Assembly (NCBI RefSeq): GCF_018141105.1 | Contig: NZ_CP054839.1 | Location: forward strand, 2,976,001-3,040,000 | Reading direction: 5' to 3' | Source: Saccharopolyspora erythraea | GTDB lineage: Bacteria; Actinomycetota; Actinomycetes; Mycobacteriales; Pseudonocardiaceae | Length of the DNA stretch: 64,000 nt | Shown here: positions 52,049 through 59,858 of the stretch, piece after piece | Layout of the letters: each line of letters starts with the position of its first letter | How positions within the stretch are numbered: position 1 is the stretch's first letter | Position numbers and translations under genes: made by a program | Notes under the pieces: generated by a model | Told to the model about the DNA's origin: nothing | The model's input: the letters and a program-made list of their open reading frames with translations, nothing else | Databases searched by the model: none

Positions 52049-53608
52049 ATGAGCGAGGCAGGGCAGCGCGAAGCACCGCTGGGCGCGGTGCACGACGAAC
52101 TCGAGCGGCGGCTGGAGGTGGCGCGGCTCGGTGGCGCGGAGAAGCACCGCAAGAAGCAGGTCGAGGCTGGGAAGATGCTCGTCCGGGAGCGCCTTGAACT
52201 GCTGTTCGACGAAGGCTGGAGCTTCGAGGACGGCCTGCTCGCGCGGTTCGACGAGGGTCTTCCCGGCGATGCCGTGGTGACCTGCGTCGGCAAGGTCGAC
52301 GGGCGCGACGTCTGCGTGATCGCCAACGATTACACCGTCAAGGCGGGCACCTGGGGTAAACGCACGTTCGAGAAGATCGTGCGGATGCAGGAGATCGCTG
52401 AGGAGACGGGTACGCCGCTGGTCTACCTGTTCGACTCCGCGGGGGCTCGCATCGATGAGCAGTTCGAGAGCTATGCGGGGCGGCGCGCCTGGGGCAACAT
52501 CTTCTACAACCAGGTGCAGGTATCCGGTCGGATTCCCCAGGTGTGCGCATTGTTCGGTCCCTCGCCGGCCGGCTCGGCCTACGTCCCGGCGCTGTGCGAC
52601 TACACCGTGATGGTCCGGGGGCACGCCACCGCGTACCTGGGCTCGCCGCGACTGGCCGAGATGGTCACCGGCGAGCAGGTGACGCTGGAGGAGATGGGCG
52701 GCGCTGACATGCACTGCCGGACCTCCGGGCTCGGCGACGCCTTGGTCGAGGACGACGAGGAAGCCATCGCCGCCATCCGTGTGTGGTTGTCGTATTTGCC
52801 GGAGAACTGGCAGCAGACGCCACCGTCGGTGGCATCGGAACCACCCGCACCGGGGCGTACCGTTCGCGAGATCGTGCCGGTGCGGGAATCCGAAGTCTTC
52901 GACATGCACGATTTGATCGACGCAGTCGTCGACGACGGGACCTTCTTCCCGTACAAGGAGCTGTTCGCTCCAGAGCTGGTAACCGGCTTCGCGCGGCTCG
53001 GCGGGGAGACCGTGGGGATCGTCGGCAACCAGCCGAAGCACATGGGCGGTGTGCTGTTCCCGGACTCGTCGGACAAGGCGGCCCGGTTCATCTGGATCTG
53101 CAACGCGTTCAACGTCCCGCTGCTGTTCCTCGACGACATCGCCGGCTACATGATCGGTTCGGAGGTGGAGCGGCAGGGCATCATCCGGCACGGCGCGAAG
53201 ATGCTCTTCGCCGTCGCCGAGAGCCGGGTGCCTCGGATCGCGGTCCTGGTGCGCAAGGCGTACGGCGGAGGCTACCTCGCCATGTCCGGCGCGCCGATGC
53301 GCCCTGACGCCGTGATCGCGCTCGCCACGGCCAAACCGGCGCTCATGGGGCCCGACGCCGCGGTCAACGGGGTCCACTTCAACCGGATCCAGGCGATCGA
53401 GGACCCGCAGGAGCGTGCCCGGTTCATCGCCGAGAAGCAGGCGGAGTACGCAGAAGGCATCGACGTGTTCAAGATCGCCAATGAGAACGCGGTGGAAGCC
53501 GTTGTTCCCGCCGAAGAACTGCGCAGCGAACTGATCGCGCGTTTCCGCATGTATCGCAAGCGCTCGACGCGGCCGCCGGAGCGGCGCAACGGTGTCACAC
53601 CAGTGTGA
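52049..53608 (+). CDS. Acyl-CoA carboxylase beta subunit (carboxyltransferase)
   Basis: 519 residues. The N-terminal crotonase-like half has KQVEAGKMLVRERLELLFDEG and SPAGSAYVPALCDY; EEMGGADMHCRTSGLGD is the acyl-CoA pocket strand; the C-terminal half has FLDDIAGYMIGSEVERQGI and VLVRKAYGGGYLAMSG. The KAYGGGY block is of the propionyl-CoA carboxylase type, not the methylcrotonyl-CoA type, so the substrate is left open. It pairs with the alpha subunit at 47901, although lyase, MaoC and EthD genes lie between them. Confidence 0.93.
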   Translation: MSEAGQREAPLGAVHDELERRLEVARLGGAEKHRKKQVEAGKMLVRERLELLFDEGWSFEDGLLARFDEGLPGDAVVTCVGKVDGRDVCVIANDYTVKAGTWGKRTFEKIVRMQEIAEETGTPLVYLFDSAGARIDEQFESYAGRRAWGNIFYNQVQVSGRIPQVCALFGPSPAGSAYVPALCDYTVMVRGHATAYLGSPRLAEMVTGEQVTLEEMGGADMHCRTSGLGDALVEDDEEAIAAIRVWLSYLPENWQQTPPSVASEPPAPGRTVREIVPVRESEVFDMHDLIDAVVDDGTFFPYKELFAPELVTGFARLGGETVGIVGNQPKHMGGVLFPDSSDKAARFIWICNAFNVPLLFLDDIAGYMIGSEVERQGIIRHGAKMLFAVAESRVPRIAVLVRKAYGGGYLAMSGAPMRPDAVIALATAKPALMGPDAAVNGVHFNRIQAIEDPQERARFIAEKQAEYAEGIDVFKIANENAVEAVVPAEELRSELIARFRMYRKRSTRPPERRNGVTPV

Positions 53609-53622
53609 CGCGATGCGTGCTT

Positions 53623-53657
53623 GGGCGGCCTCATGAGCACCTGAGGCCGCCCTTTTT
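53623..53657 (+). terminator. Rho-independent terminator after the carboxyltransferase gene
   Basis: GGGCGGCCTCA (53623-53633) and TGAGGCCGCCC (53642-53652) form a perfect 11-bp stem with an 8-base loop, followed by TTTTT. It is one of the few canonical terminators in the window. Confidence 0.9.
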
Positions 53658-53888
53658 CGGGTGTGGGCGGTAGTTGCTGGCCGTTGGTGTGATGCGGGGT
53701 GTGGCCATGATGGTTTCGCGTCAGGTCGGGTCCTACGGTAGCCGTCGCGAGGGGCAGATGCCTTTGGAATCTCGCAAGCCGGAGGCCGATCCGCGCTGGC
53801 CGGCCACTGTTGAAGTCGGTGACACGCTGCGGATCAGCAGCCTGAGACGGGCCACGCTTGCTCGCGGCCAGAGAGCAGAGCAAACAAC

Positions 53889-53933
53889 GCGGGTTGGGGG
53901 GGCACTCACGATCGGTGCACCCCCCCAACCCGC
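53889..53933 (-). terminator. G/C-tract hairpin downstream of the symporter gene
   Basis: GCGGGTTGGGGGGG (53889-53902) and CCCCCCCAACCCGC (53920-53933) pair perfectly over 14 bp around a 17-base loop. It begins 11 bp beyond the stop codon of the minus-strand symporter. There is no strong T run. The 230 bp between it and 53657 hold no supported gene. Confidence 0.65.
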
Positions 53934-53943
53934 TTCCGGTCGT

Positions 53944-55542
53944 TCACTCCGCGGTCTTCGCCGGTACCGACGCGTCAGGCGTGGCCGGGGCCTCTTCGGA
54001 TCCGATGCCGGTGAGGCCGCGCAGCTGCAGGTTGGAAAACCGCTGCTCGTCTCCGGGTTCCCGTTTGCTGAGCACGCTTCCGAGCCAGCAGCCGGCGAAG
54101 CCGAGCGGCGCCGACAGGAGAATGGGGAAGGCCAGCGGCCACGGAGCCGTCGCTTCGCCACCGGGCCACACCGAGGGGCTGAGCAAGATCAGCGCCAGTG
54201 CGCTGGCCAATCCGAACAAGGCCCCGACGATGGCGCCTGTGGTGTTCATGCGCTTCCACACCAACGTGAGCAGGAGGACCGGGAAGTTCGCACTCGCCGC
54301 GATCGACGTCGCCAGAGTAGCCAGGAACGTGACGTTCGCGGTGTCGCCCACCGCGACCGCCACCAGCATGGCCGCACCCACAACGACGCACGCGGCAATG
54401 CGGCCGACCATCCGCTCCTCGGACTCCGGTCGGTGGAAGACATTCGCCCACAGATCGTGCGCCACCGCGCTTGCCGCGGCGAGCACGAGTCCGGCCGTCA
54501 CGGCGAGGATCGTGGTGAACGCCACGGCGGTGATCAGCGCCAGCAGCAGGTCGCCGCCAAAGGATCCCGGTCCGCCGCCGAGCTCTTGGGCGAGCATGGG
54601 AAGCGCCATGTTTCCGCTCGAGCCCGCGGCCTTCTCCTGGCTGGGATCGAGGAGAACGCGGGCGCCGAAGCCCAGGAACACGATGAGAACGTTGAACACC
54701 CCCACGAGCAGGACTGCCCAGTTGCCGGACTGCCGGGCCGCCGAGGCATCGGGCACCGTGAAGAAGCGCATGAGGACATGCGGCAGGCCGACCGACGCGA
54801 GGGTCACCGCGACGCCCAGCGAGATCAGGTCGAGCGGATTGTCGAAGAACAGGCCGGGGGCCAGATAGTGCGCACCGTGGGTCGAGCGTTGCGTGGCCTG
54901 GCTGATGACGTCCAGGGGGTTGAAGCTCACCTGCCACAGCACCAGCACCACCAGGAAGACCACGGTCGCCATCAGCAGGATGGCCTTGATGATCTGCACC
55001 CAGGTGGTGGCGAGCATGCCACCGAAGAGCACGTAGGCCAGCATGAGCAGCCCTGCGATGACCACTCCGGTGCTGAACCCCAGGCCGGTCAGCGCCTCCA
55101 TGAGCACTCCCGCGCCGACCAGCTGTGCCAGCAGGTAGAACAGTCCGATCGACAAGGTCGACAGCGCCGCGATGGCGCGCGTCTGCCGCGACTTCAGGCG
55201 GAGGGCGAGAGCGTCGGCGAAGGTGAACCTGCCGAGGTTGCGCATCTTCTCGGCCAGGAGGAACAGCACGACGAGAAACGCGCCCGTCGCACCGACCGCG
55301 TAAACCAGGCCGTCCATGCCGAACAGGAAAGCCAGCCCGGCGTAGCCCAGCAGGGAGGAGGCGGACAGGAAGTCACCGGCGATCGCGACACCGTTCATCC
55401 TGCCGGACACGTTGCGACCTGCGGCCCAGAAGTCGGTTGTCGTCTCGGTGCGCCGCGACGCGAAGTAGGTCACCAGCAGCGTCACGCCGACGACTGCGGC
55501 GCTGACCAGGATCGCGGTGACGTTGAAGCCGCCTGTGCTCAT
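53944..55542 (-). CDS. Sodium:solute symporter, ActP-like acetate/monocarboxylate permease
   Basis: 532 residues with about 13 membrane helices. DFWAAGRNVSGRMNGVAIAGDFLSASSLLGYAG and the later GGMLATTWVQIIKA are conserved in the solute symporter family, and the sequence fits the acetate permease ActP group. It probably imports a short carboxylate for the neighbouring CoA ligase and acyl-CoA pathway. It overlaps the DUF485 gene by 4 bp (ATGA), the usual ActP-partner arrangement. Confidence 0.93.
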   Translation of the reverse strand: MSTGGFNVTAILVSAAVVGVTLLVTYFASRRTETTTDFWAAGRNVSGRMNGVAIAGDFLSASSLLGYAGLAFLFGMDGLVYAVGATGAFLVVLFLLAEKMRNLGRFTFADALALRLKSRQTRAIAALSTLSIGLFYLLAQLVGAGVLMEALTGLGFSTGVVIAGLLMLAYVLFGGMLATTWVQIIKAILLMATVVFLVVLVLWQVSFNPLDVISQATQRSTHGAHYLAPGLFFDNPLDLISLGVAVTLASVGLPHVLMRFFTVPDASAARQSGNWAVLLVGVFNVLIVFLGFGARVLLDPSQEKAAGSSGNMALPMLAQELGGGPGSFGGDLLLALITAVAFTTILAVTAGLVLAAASAVAHDLWANVFHRPESEERMVGRIAACVVVGAAMLVAVAVGDTANVTFLATLATSIAASANFPVLLLTLVWKRMNTTGAIVGALFGLASALALILLSPSVWPGGEATAPWPLAFPILLSAPLGFAGCWLGSVLSKREPGDEQRFSNLQLRGLTGIGSEEAPATPDASVPAKTAE

Positions 55543-55877
55543 GGCGCCACCTCGCGGTGCGCGGCACGGATGTCGGCGATCCGTTCATCCCAGTGCGCTG
55601 AACGCCTCTCGTACAGGTAGCCGAGCGTGAAGATGAGCGCGGTGTAGAACACGCTCAGCAGAACCCCGAGCGGCATGCCCGGTGCGATCGGAATCCCGAA
55701 GGTCTGAGGGGCCAGCGCGGCTAGGCCGAAGAACAGCGCTGCCGCGGTCAGGAAGGCCGCCCACGCGGGAACGAAGAACCGCCGCCGAGCGCGCAGGAGC
55801 GCCCGCATCTGCTCCGGGGCCACCACGTCGGCTCGCGGCGTCGGGCGGTCCCGGCCTTGCTCGCTTGGTCGTCTCAC
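55539..55877 (-). CDS. DUF485 membrane protein
   Basis: About 112 residues from GTG 55877, with GAGGA 5 bp upstream; GTG 55889 is in frame four codons earlier. Two membrane helices (FFVPAWAAFLTAAALFFGLAAL and GMPLGVLLSVFYTALIFTLGYLYERR) match DUF485, the small protein encoded next to ActP-like permeases. It may assist permease assembly. A 20-bp palindrome lies 15-34 bp upstream of the start, where a bound repressor would block initiation. Confidence 0.88.
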   Translation of the reverse strand: MRRPSEQGRDRPTPRADVVAPEQMRALLRARRRFFVPAWAAFLTAAALFFGLAALAPQTFGIPIAPGMPLGVLLSVFYTALIFTLGYLYERRSAHWDERIADIRAAHREVAP

Positions 55878-55891
55878 GTTTGTCCTCACTG

Positions 55892-55911
55892 ACGAACGAA
55901 GGTTTGTTCGT
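55892..55911. promoter_or_regulatory. TetR-like palindrome upstream of the symporter operon
   Basis: ACGAACGAAGGTTTGTTCGT has half-sites that agree at 8 of 9 positions around a central GG. It is the longest member of the motif set and lies immediately before the DUF485 gene. Confidence 0.6.
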
Positions 55912-56250
55912 TTATTAACGTAGAGACTCGCATCACGGCTGACAAGGGTCGCGGCGTGGAGGTCATGGTGTATCGAAACAGTGACTATGTGCTGCTAAGA
56001 GACTGGACGTGAGGCTCGGCCGGCGTGGCGCATGCTCATGCGGGCGCGTTGACGTGAGGGGTCTACGGCGGCAACTATGAGAAGCGAACGGTTGTACGTT
56101 TGCAAGGTGCGGCCATGGGAGGGAGCCCCACGTCGTGCCGGCTGGGAAGGCGACGGCCGACATCGCGCACTCGGGCGGGGCTCTCAGGATCGCCGGGGCC
56201 GCCTGACCAACACCGTGGTCAAACCTCGACGAAAGGGAGCTCGCCGACTG
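55912..56250. other. Divergent regulatory region, symporter operon / acyl-CoA dehydrogenase
   Basis: 339 bp without a supported gene. It holds the sequence at 56084-56103 and lies between two divergent operons. AT content rises around 55960-56000. Confidence 0.4.
56084..56103. promoter_or_regulatory. Weak TetR-like dyad upstream of acyl-CoA dehydrogenase
   Basis: GCGAACGGTTGTACGTTTGC matches its reverse complement at 12 of 20 positions, with the outer GCGAACG/CGTTTGC half-sites carrying most of the symmetry. It lies about 150 bp before the gene. Confidence 0.3.
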
Positions 56251-57459
56251 ATGGACACCAGGCACACATCGCAGCCGAAAGCGGCGGGCGGCCTGCCGGG
56301 CAATGAATCGCTCGACACCCCCGAGCAGGCGGAGGTACGTCAGCTGGCCCGTCAGATCGTCTCCAGGCAGTCGCCCGACGAGAAGATCCGCAGTCACGAC
56401 GAGGCGCACACCTTCGACCACGAGCTCTACCGCGGCCTCGGCGAAGCCGGCCTCGTCGGCCTTGGAGTGGATGCCGCCAGCAGTGCTCACCCGGACGCCC
56501 GCTACCAGGTGGCTGTGGTCGAGGAACTCGCCGCGGGACCGACATCGATGGCCGTCTGCCTGATCGTCCAGTACATGGGTGTCCAGTTGTTGACGACCCT
56601 TGGCACACGCGAGCAGAAGGAGGACGTGCTGGCGCCGCTGGCGGGTGGCGCGCAGCGGATCGCCTTCGCGCTCACCGAACCGGACGCCGGGACGGACGTG
56701 GCCGCGGCGATGCGAACGCGTGCGGAGAGAAGCGACGGCCGGTGGGTGTTGAGCGGCACCAAGACATGGATCTCCGGGCCGAAGGTCGCGGATCACGTGA
56801 TCGTGGTGGCTCGCACGGGGCCGGCGGAACCATCTCGTGTGGACGGGATCTCCCTGTTCGTGGTGCCGACGACCGCGCCGGGGTTGCGGATTCGGGAGTT
56901 GGACACCGTTGGTATCAACAGCCTGGACACCTGTGAACTCGTGCTGGACGAGGTGCAGGTGCCGGAGACGGCTCTGCTCGGCGCAGTCGGGGCGGGCTTC
57001 CGGTCGTTGCTTGCCACCCTCAACCAGGAACGGCTCAACGCGGCAGCGGCGGCGTTGGGGATCGCTGAGGGTGCCTTCGTCCTGGCCGTCCGCTATGCGG
57101 GAGAGCGACACGCGTTCGACCGGCCGGTCGGTGCGTTCCAGGCATTGCAGCACAGACTGGTGCAGTCGGCGCTGCGGATCGAGTCTGCTCGCGGGCTGCT
57201 GAACCGGGCTGCGGATGCTGCTGCGAGCGGCGAACGCGCAGACGTGCTCTCGGCCATGGCCAAGCTCGCGGCGTCCGAAGCGGCAACCGAAGTGACCGAT
57301 CAAGGGATGCGGATCCTCGGCGGGGCTGGGTACAGCCGCGAGTTCGCCATGCAGCGGTACTTCCGAGACGCGCGGCTCTACACGTTCGCTCCGCTGACCG
57401 ACGAGATGCTCAAGAACTACCTGGGCGAGCAGATGCTGGGGCTGCCCCGGTCGTTCTGA
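56251..57459 (+). CDS. Acyl-CoA dehydrogenase
   Basis: 402 residues from ATG 56251 (GGGAG 12 bp upstream). The FAD and substrate block is IAFALTEPDAGTDVAAAM, followed by WISGPKVADHVIVVART. The C-terminal helical domain includes ILGGAGYSREFAMQRYFRDARLYTF. The usual YEGT catalytic Glu is not present after RDARLY; a Glu is instead found in LNQERLNAAAAALGIAEGAF, the position used by isovaleryl- and long-chain-type enzymes. It oxidises an acyl-CoA to its enoyl-CoA. The position beside ActP and the carboxylase fits branched or short-chain acid use. Confidence 0.9.
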   Translation: MDTRHTSQPKAAGGLPGNESLDTPEQAEVRQLARQIVSRQSPDEKIRSHDEAHTFDHELYRGLGEAGLVGLGVDAASSAHPDARYQVAVVEELAAGPTSMAVCLIVQYMGVQLLTTLGTREQKEDVLAPLAGGAQRIAFALTEPDAGTDVAAAMRTRAERSDGRWVLSGTKTWISGPKVADHVIVVARTGPAEPSRVDGISLFVVPTTAPGLRIRELDTVGINSLDTCELVLDEVQVPETALLGAVGAGFRSLLATLNQERLNAAAAALGIAEGAFVLAVRYAGERHAFDRPVGAFQALQHRLVQSALRIESARGLLNRAADAAASGERADVLSAMAKLAASEAATEVTDQGMRILGGAGYSREFAMQRYFRDARLYTFAPLTDEMLKNYLGEQMLGLPRSF

Positions 57460-57519
57460 CCGTGTTTCGAGGCCGGGGAGAACGCGGCCTGCCTCGCGAG
57501 TGTCCCGGTGAGGTGTGGG

Positions 57520-57897
57520 ATGAGAATTGGGGAACTGTCTCGACGTACCGGCGTGAGTACGCGCGCCTTGCGGTACTACGAAGGCCAGGACTTGCTTCAC
57601 CCCGTACGGGAAGCGAACGGATACCGAACTTATCCCGAGGGATCGGTGGACCGGGTGAGGCAGATCCGGGAACTGGTGCTCTCAGGGCTTCCTACGCGGG
57701 TGATCCGCAACATTCTTCCCTGCGTCCGCGGTCCAGAGGCCGATCCGCAACCGTGTGCCGTCCCCGACGTCGACATGGTGGCGATGCTCACCGCGGAACT
57801 GCGCGAGACCGAGGAACGGATCCACTACCTGACGCTGAGCCGAAACGCCCTTCGCCGGTATTTGGCGGTGCTCGAAGCGCCGGCCGATCCCGCGTGA
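57520..57897 (+). CDS. MerR family transcriptional regulator
   Basis: 125 residues from ATG 57520; GTG 57508 would add four residues. The N-terminal MerR domain is complete: MRIGELSRRTGVSTRALRYYE, then LLHPVREANGYRTYPEGSVDRVRQIRELVLSGLP. The C-terminal half is a helical dimer region (LTAELRETEERIHYLTLSRNALRRYLAV) with two Cys nearby (CVRGPEADPQPC) that could serve as a sensing site. A matching operator lies 33 bp downstream of its stop, in front of the OYE gene. Confidence 0.93.
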   Translation: MRIGELSRRTGVSTRALRYYEGQDLLHPVREANGYRTYPEGSVDRVRQIRELVLSGLPTRVIRNILPCVRGPEADPQPCAVPDVDMVAMLTAELRETEERIHYLTLSRNALRRYLAVLEAPADPA

Positions 57898-57929
57898 TGA
57901 CGCGGTGGCCGGCGTCACGGGTGCGATCG

Positions 57930-57960
57930 TTGACCTTGACGCCGACGTCAAGGTTTAGCT
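57930..57960 (+). promoter_or_regulatory. MerR-type operator/promoter of the OYE gene
   Basis: ACCTTGACG (57933-57941) and CGTCAAGGT (57946-57954) are a perfect dyad with a 4-base centre. It is flanked by a TTGACC -35 (57930-57935) and a TTAGCT or TAGCTT -10 starting at 57955/57956. The 19-20 bp spacer is the overlong spacing that MerR proteins correct by untwisting DNA. The leader to the OYE ATG is about 95 bases. Confidence 0.7.
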
Positions 57961-58059
57961 TCGAGTGCACGCTGTGCCCTCTGGCGCGAAAGACGCCCAT
58001 GCGTCATGAGACGCCGACCTCCATGGGCTGGTTTCACCCAACCAAACGTGAGGAAGAAA

Positions 58060-59301
58060 ATGTCGCCCGAAATCACTTTGTTCGATGCCATCGAGCTGGG
58101 TTCGCTGGCTATGCCGAACCGCATCGTCATGGCACCGCTGACGCGCAGTCGTGCGTTGCCGGATGGACGTCCGGGCACCGCCGCGCCGTTGTACTACGCG
58201 CAGCGTGCGTCCGCGGGACTGATCGTTTCGGAGGGGATCTGCATTTCGCCCGAAGCAGTGGGAAATCCCTTCGTTCCCGGGGTGTGGAGCGACGAGCAGG
58301 TCGACGGGTGGAGGCCGGTCACCGATGCGGTGCACGACGCAGGCGGCCGGATCGTGGCCCAGCTCTGGCACACGGGCAGGGCGTCGCACCCTTCATTGCA
58401 ACCCGGAGGCAAGACGCCCGCCGGGCCTTCCGCGGTCGCGATCCAGGGCAAGACCTTCGCACGTGATGGGCGCGTGCCGTACGTGACTCCGCGCGCGCTG
58501 GAGACCGAGGAGATCCCGGGCATCGTCGCGCAGTATCGCCACGCTGCCGAAAACGCTCTCCGTGCCGGGTTCGACGGCGTCGAACTGCACGGGGCGAACG
58601 GATACCTGATCGACCAGTTCCTGCAGGACAGTGCCAACCAGCGCACGGATCGGTACGGAGGGTCGATCGAGCACCGCGCACGCCTGCTGCTGGAAGTCCT
58701 GGACGTTCTCATCGGTGTGGCCGGGGCCGACCGGGTGGGACTGCGCCTGTCGCCGAGCAGCACGTTCCAGGACATGGCTGACTCCGACCCCACCGCGTTG
58801 TTCAACCATGTCCTCCGCGCAGTGTCGCCGCTCGGCCTGGCCTACCTGCATCTCGTCGAACCGGGCATCTCAGGTGCGCAGTCCGTGCAGAGGTCTGCGG
58901 ACGCGATCGACAGCGCCTGGGTTCGGAAGCGCTATCCGGGGACACTCATCGCTGCGGGCAACTTCGACCGGATGACAGCCGGGAAGGCGCTTCGGGACGG
59001 GCGTGCGGACGCTGTCGCTTTCGGGCGCCTCTTCATCGCCAACCCCGACCTTCCTCGCCGATTCGCCGAAGGTGCACGACTCAGCGAGCCGCAACGGGAG
59101 ACCCTCTACGGGGGCGACGAACGCGGTTACACCGACTACCCCTCGCTGGCGGCAGAGCGCCGATACGCGGAACTGCGGGACCAGATCGAAAGCACCGGGG
59201 AGTCGGTTCCCTACAAGGCGTCCGACGCCGACTTCTCTCTCGAATCCTGGCCCCACCACTGGGCTGTGCGGCGACTCCGTGAAGAAGGTCTGCTGGCCTG
59301 A
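58060..59301 (+). CDS. NADH:flavin oxidoreductase, Old Yellow Enzyme family
   Basis: 413 residues from ATG 58060 with GAGGAAG upstream; an in-frame ATG at 58006 is unlikely. The OYE barrel shows LAMPNRIVMAPLTRSRA at the N-terminus, VAQLWHTGRASHPS, DGVELHGANGYLIDQFLQD with the His-Asn pair, and DRYGGSIEHRARLLLEV. It reduces activated C=C bonds of enones or electrophiles with NAD(P)H and FMN. Control by a MerR operator suggests induction by electrophilic stress or substrate. It is longer than typical E. coli NemA (365), with an extended C-terminus. Confidence 0.92.
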   Translation: MSPEITLFDAIELGSLAMPNRIVMAPLTRSRALPDGRPGTAAPLYYAQRASAGLIVSEGICISPEAVGNPFVPGVWSDEQVDGWRPVTDAVHDAGGRIVAQLWHTGRASHPSLQPGGKTPAGPSAVAIQGKTFARDGRVPYVTPRALETEEIPGIVAQYRHAAENALRAGFDGVELHGANGYLIDQFLQDSANQRTDRYGGSIEHRARLLLEVLDVLIGVAGADRVGLRLSPSSTFQDMADSDPTALFNHVLRAVSPLGLAYLHLVEPGISGAQSVQRSADAIDSAWVRKRYPGTLIAAGNFDRMTAGKALRDGRADAVAFGRLFIANPDLPRRFAEGARLSEPQRETLYGGDERGYTDYPSLAAERRYAELRDQIESTGESVPYKASDADFSLESWPHHWAVRRLREEGLLA

Positions 59302-59369
59302 CATGGTTCACTAGGAGTGTCCTCGCAGTCGACGACCGCGAGGACGCTGAACCGGCAGCTGCTGTGGAG

Positions 59370-59412
59370 ACGCAGGCGACACCCACGTCCACGAGGTGGG
59401 TGTCGCCTGCGT
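59370..59412. terminator. Strong bidirectional terminator between OYE and the EthD operon
   Basis: ACGCAGGCGACACCCAC (59370-59386) and GTGGGTGTCGCCTGCGT (59396-59412) form a perfect 17-bp stem with a 9-base loop, followed by TGAAAG. It lies between convergent transcription units. Confidence 0.8.
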
Positions 59413-59435
59413 TGAAAGCCGGGGTGCCGTTGTGG

Positions 59436-59798
59436 TCAGCCGTTGTCCTCGTGATCGATCACGACGAGGTCTTCGAGCACGACGACGTGGTGCTCACCGA
59501 TGAAGTTCTCGGTGTCGGCGAGGGCGCGCTGGCCGGCTTCCGACGCCCAACCGGCGGTCATGGCCTCAGCGCTTTCGTAGTCGAGCACGGCGAACCCGTC
59601 GATGCCGAAGCCGTTGTCCGGCTCCGCCTGATCGCTCTGCGGGACGATGTGGCGCTGCACGTAGCGGATGACGCCTGGTACCTGTGCGGCGAGCGGAGCG
59701 TGCTTTTCGCGCCAGTACTCGTCGAACTGTGCGAACGACATGCCCGGCTTGCGGCTGAACAGGGCGATGGTCCGGACGGGCTTGCTGCTGCGTGCCAT
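59436..59798 (-). CDS. EthD domain protein
   Basis: 120 residues from ATG 59798. The dimeric alpha/beta-barrel pattern (RTIALFSRKPGMSFAQFDEYWREKHAP, then QVPGVIRYVQRHIVP and DGFAVLDYESAEAM) matches EthD. It is last in the minus-strand operon that begins with the alcohol dehydrogenase. It is a diverged homologue of the EthD protein at 51625. A catalytic role is not established for the family. Confidence 0.88.
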   Translation of the reverse strand: MARSSKPVRTIALFSRKPGMSFAQFDEYWREKHAPLAAQVPGVIRYVQRHIVPQSDQAEPDNGFGIDGFAVLDYESAEAMTAGWASEAGQRALADTENFIGEHHVVVLEDLVVIDHEDNG

Positions 59799-59858
59799 GG
59801 TGGTCCCTTCGCTCGTCGTTGAGTGGGTTGCCGCCGCATGTGTGCCGACGACGCTGGT

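Noticed and set aside
47901-53608. Methylcrotonyl-CoA carboxylase assignment
   Set aside because: The beta subunit's C-terminal block is of the propionyl-type KAYGGGY form, so the specific substrate name is withheld.
53674-55620. Plus-strand ORF of 648 codons antisense to the symporter
   Set aside because: The minus strand encodes a clear 13-helix permease; the plus frame is Glu/Gln/Arg-rich shadow sequence.
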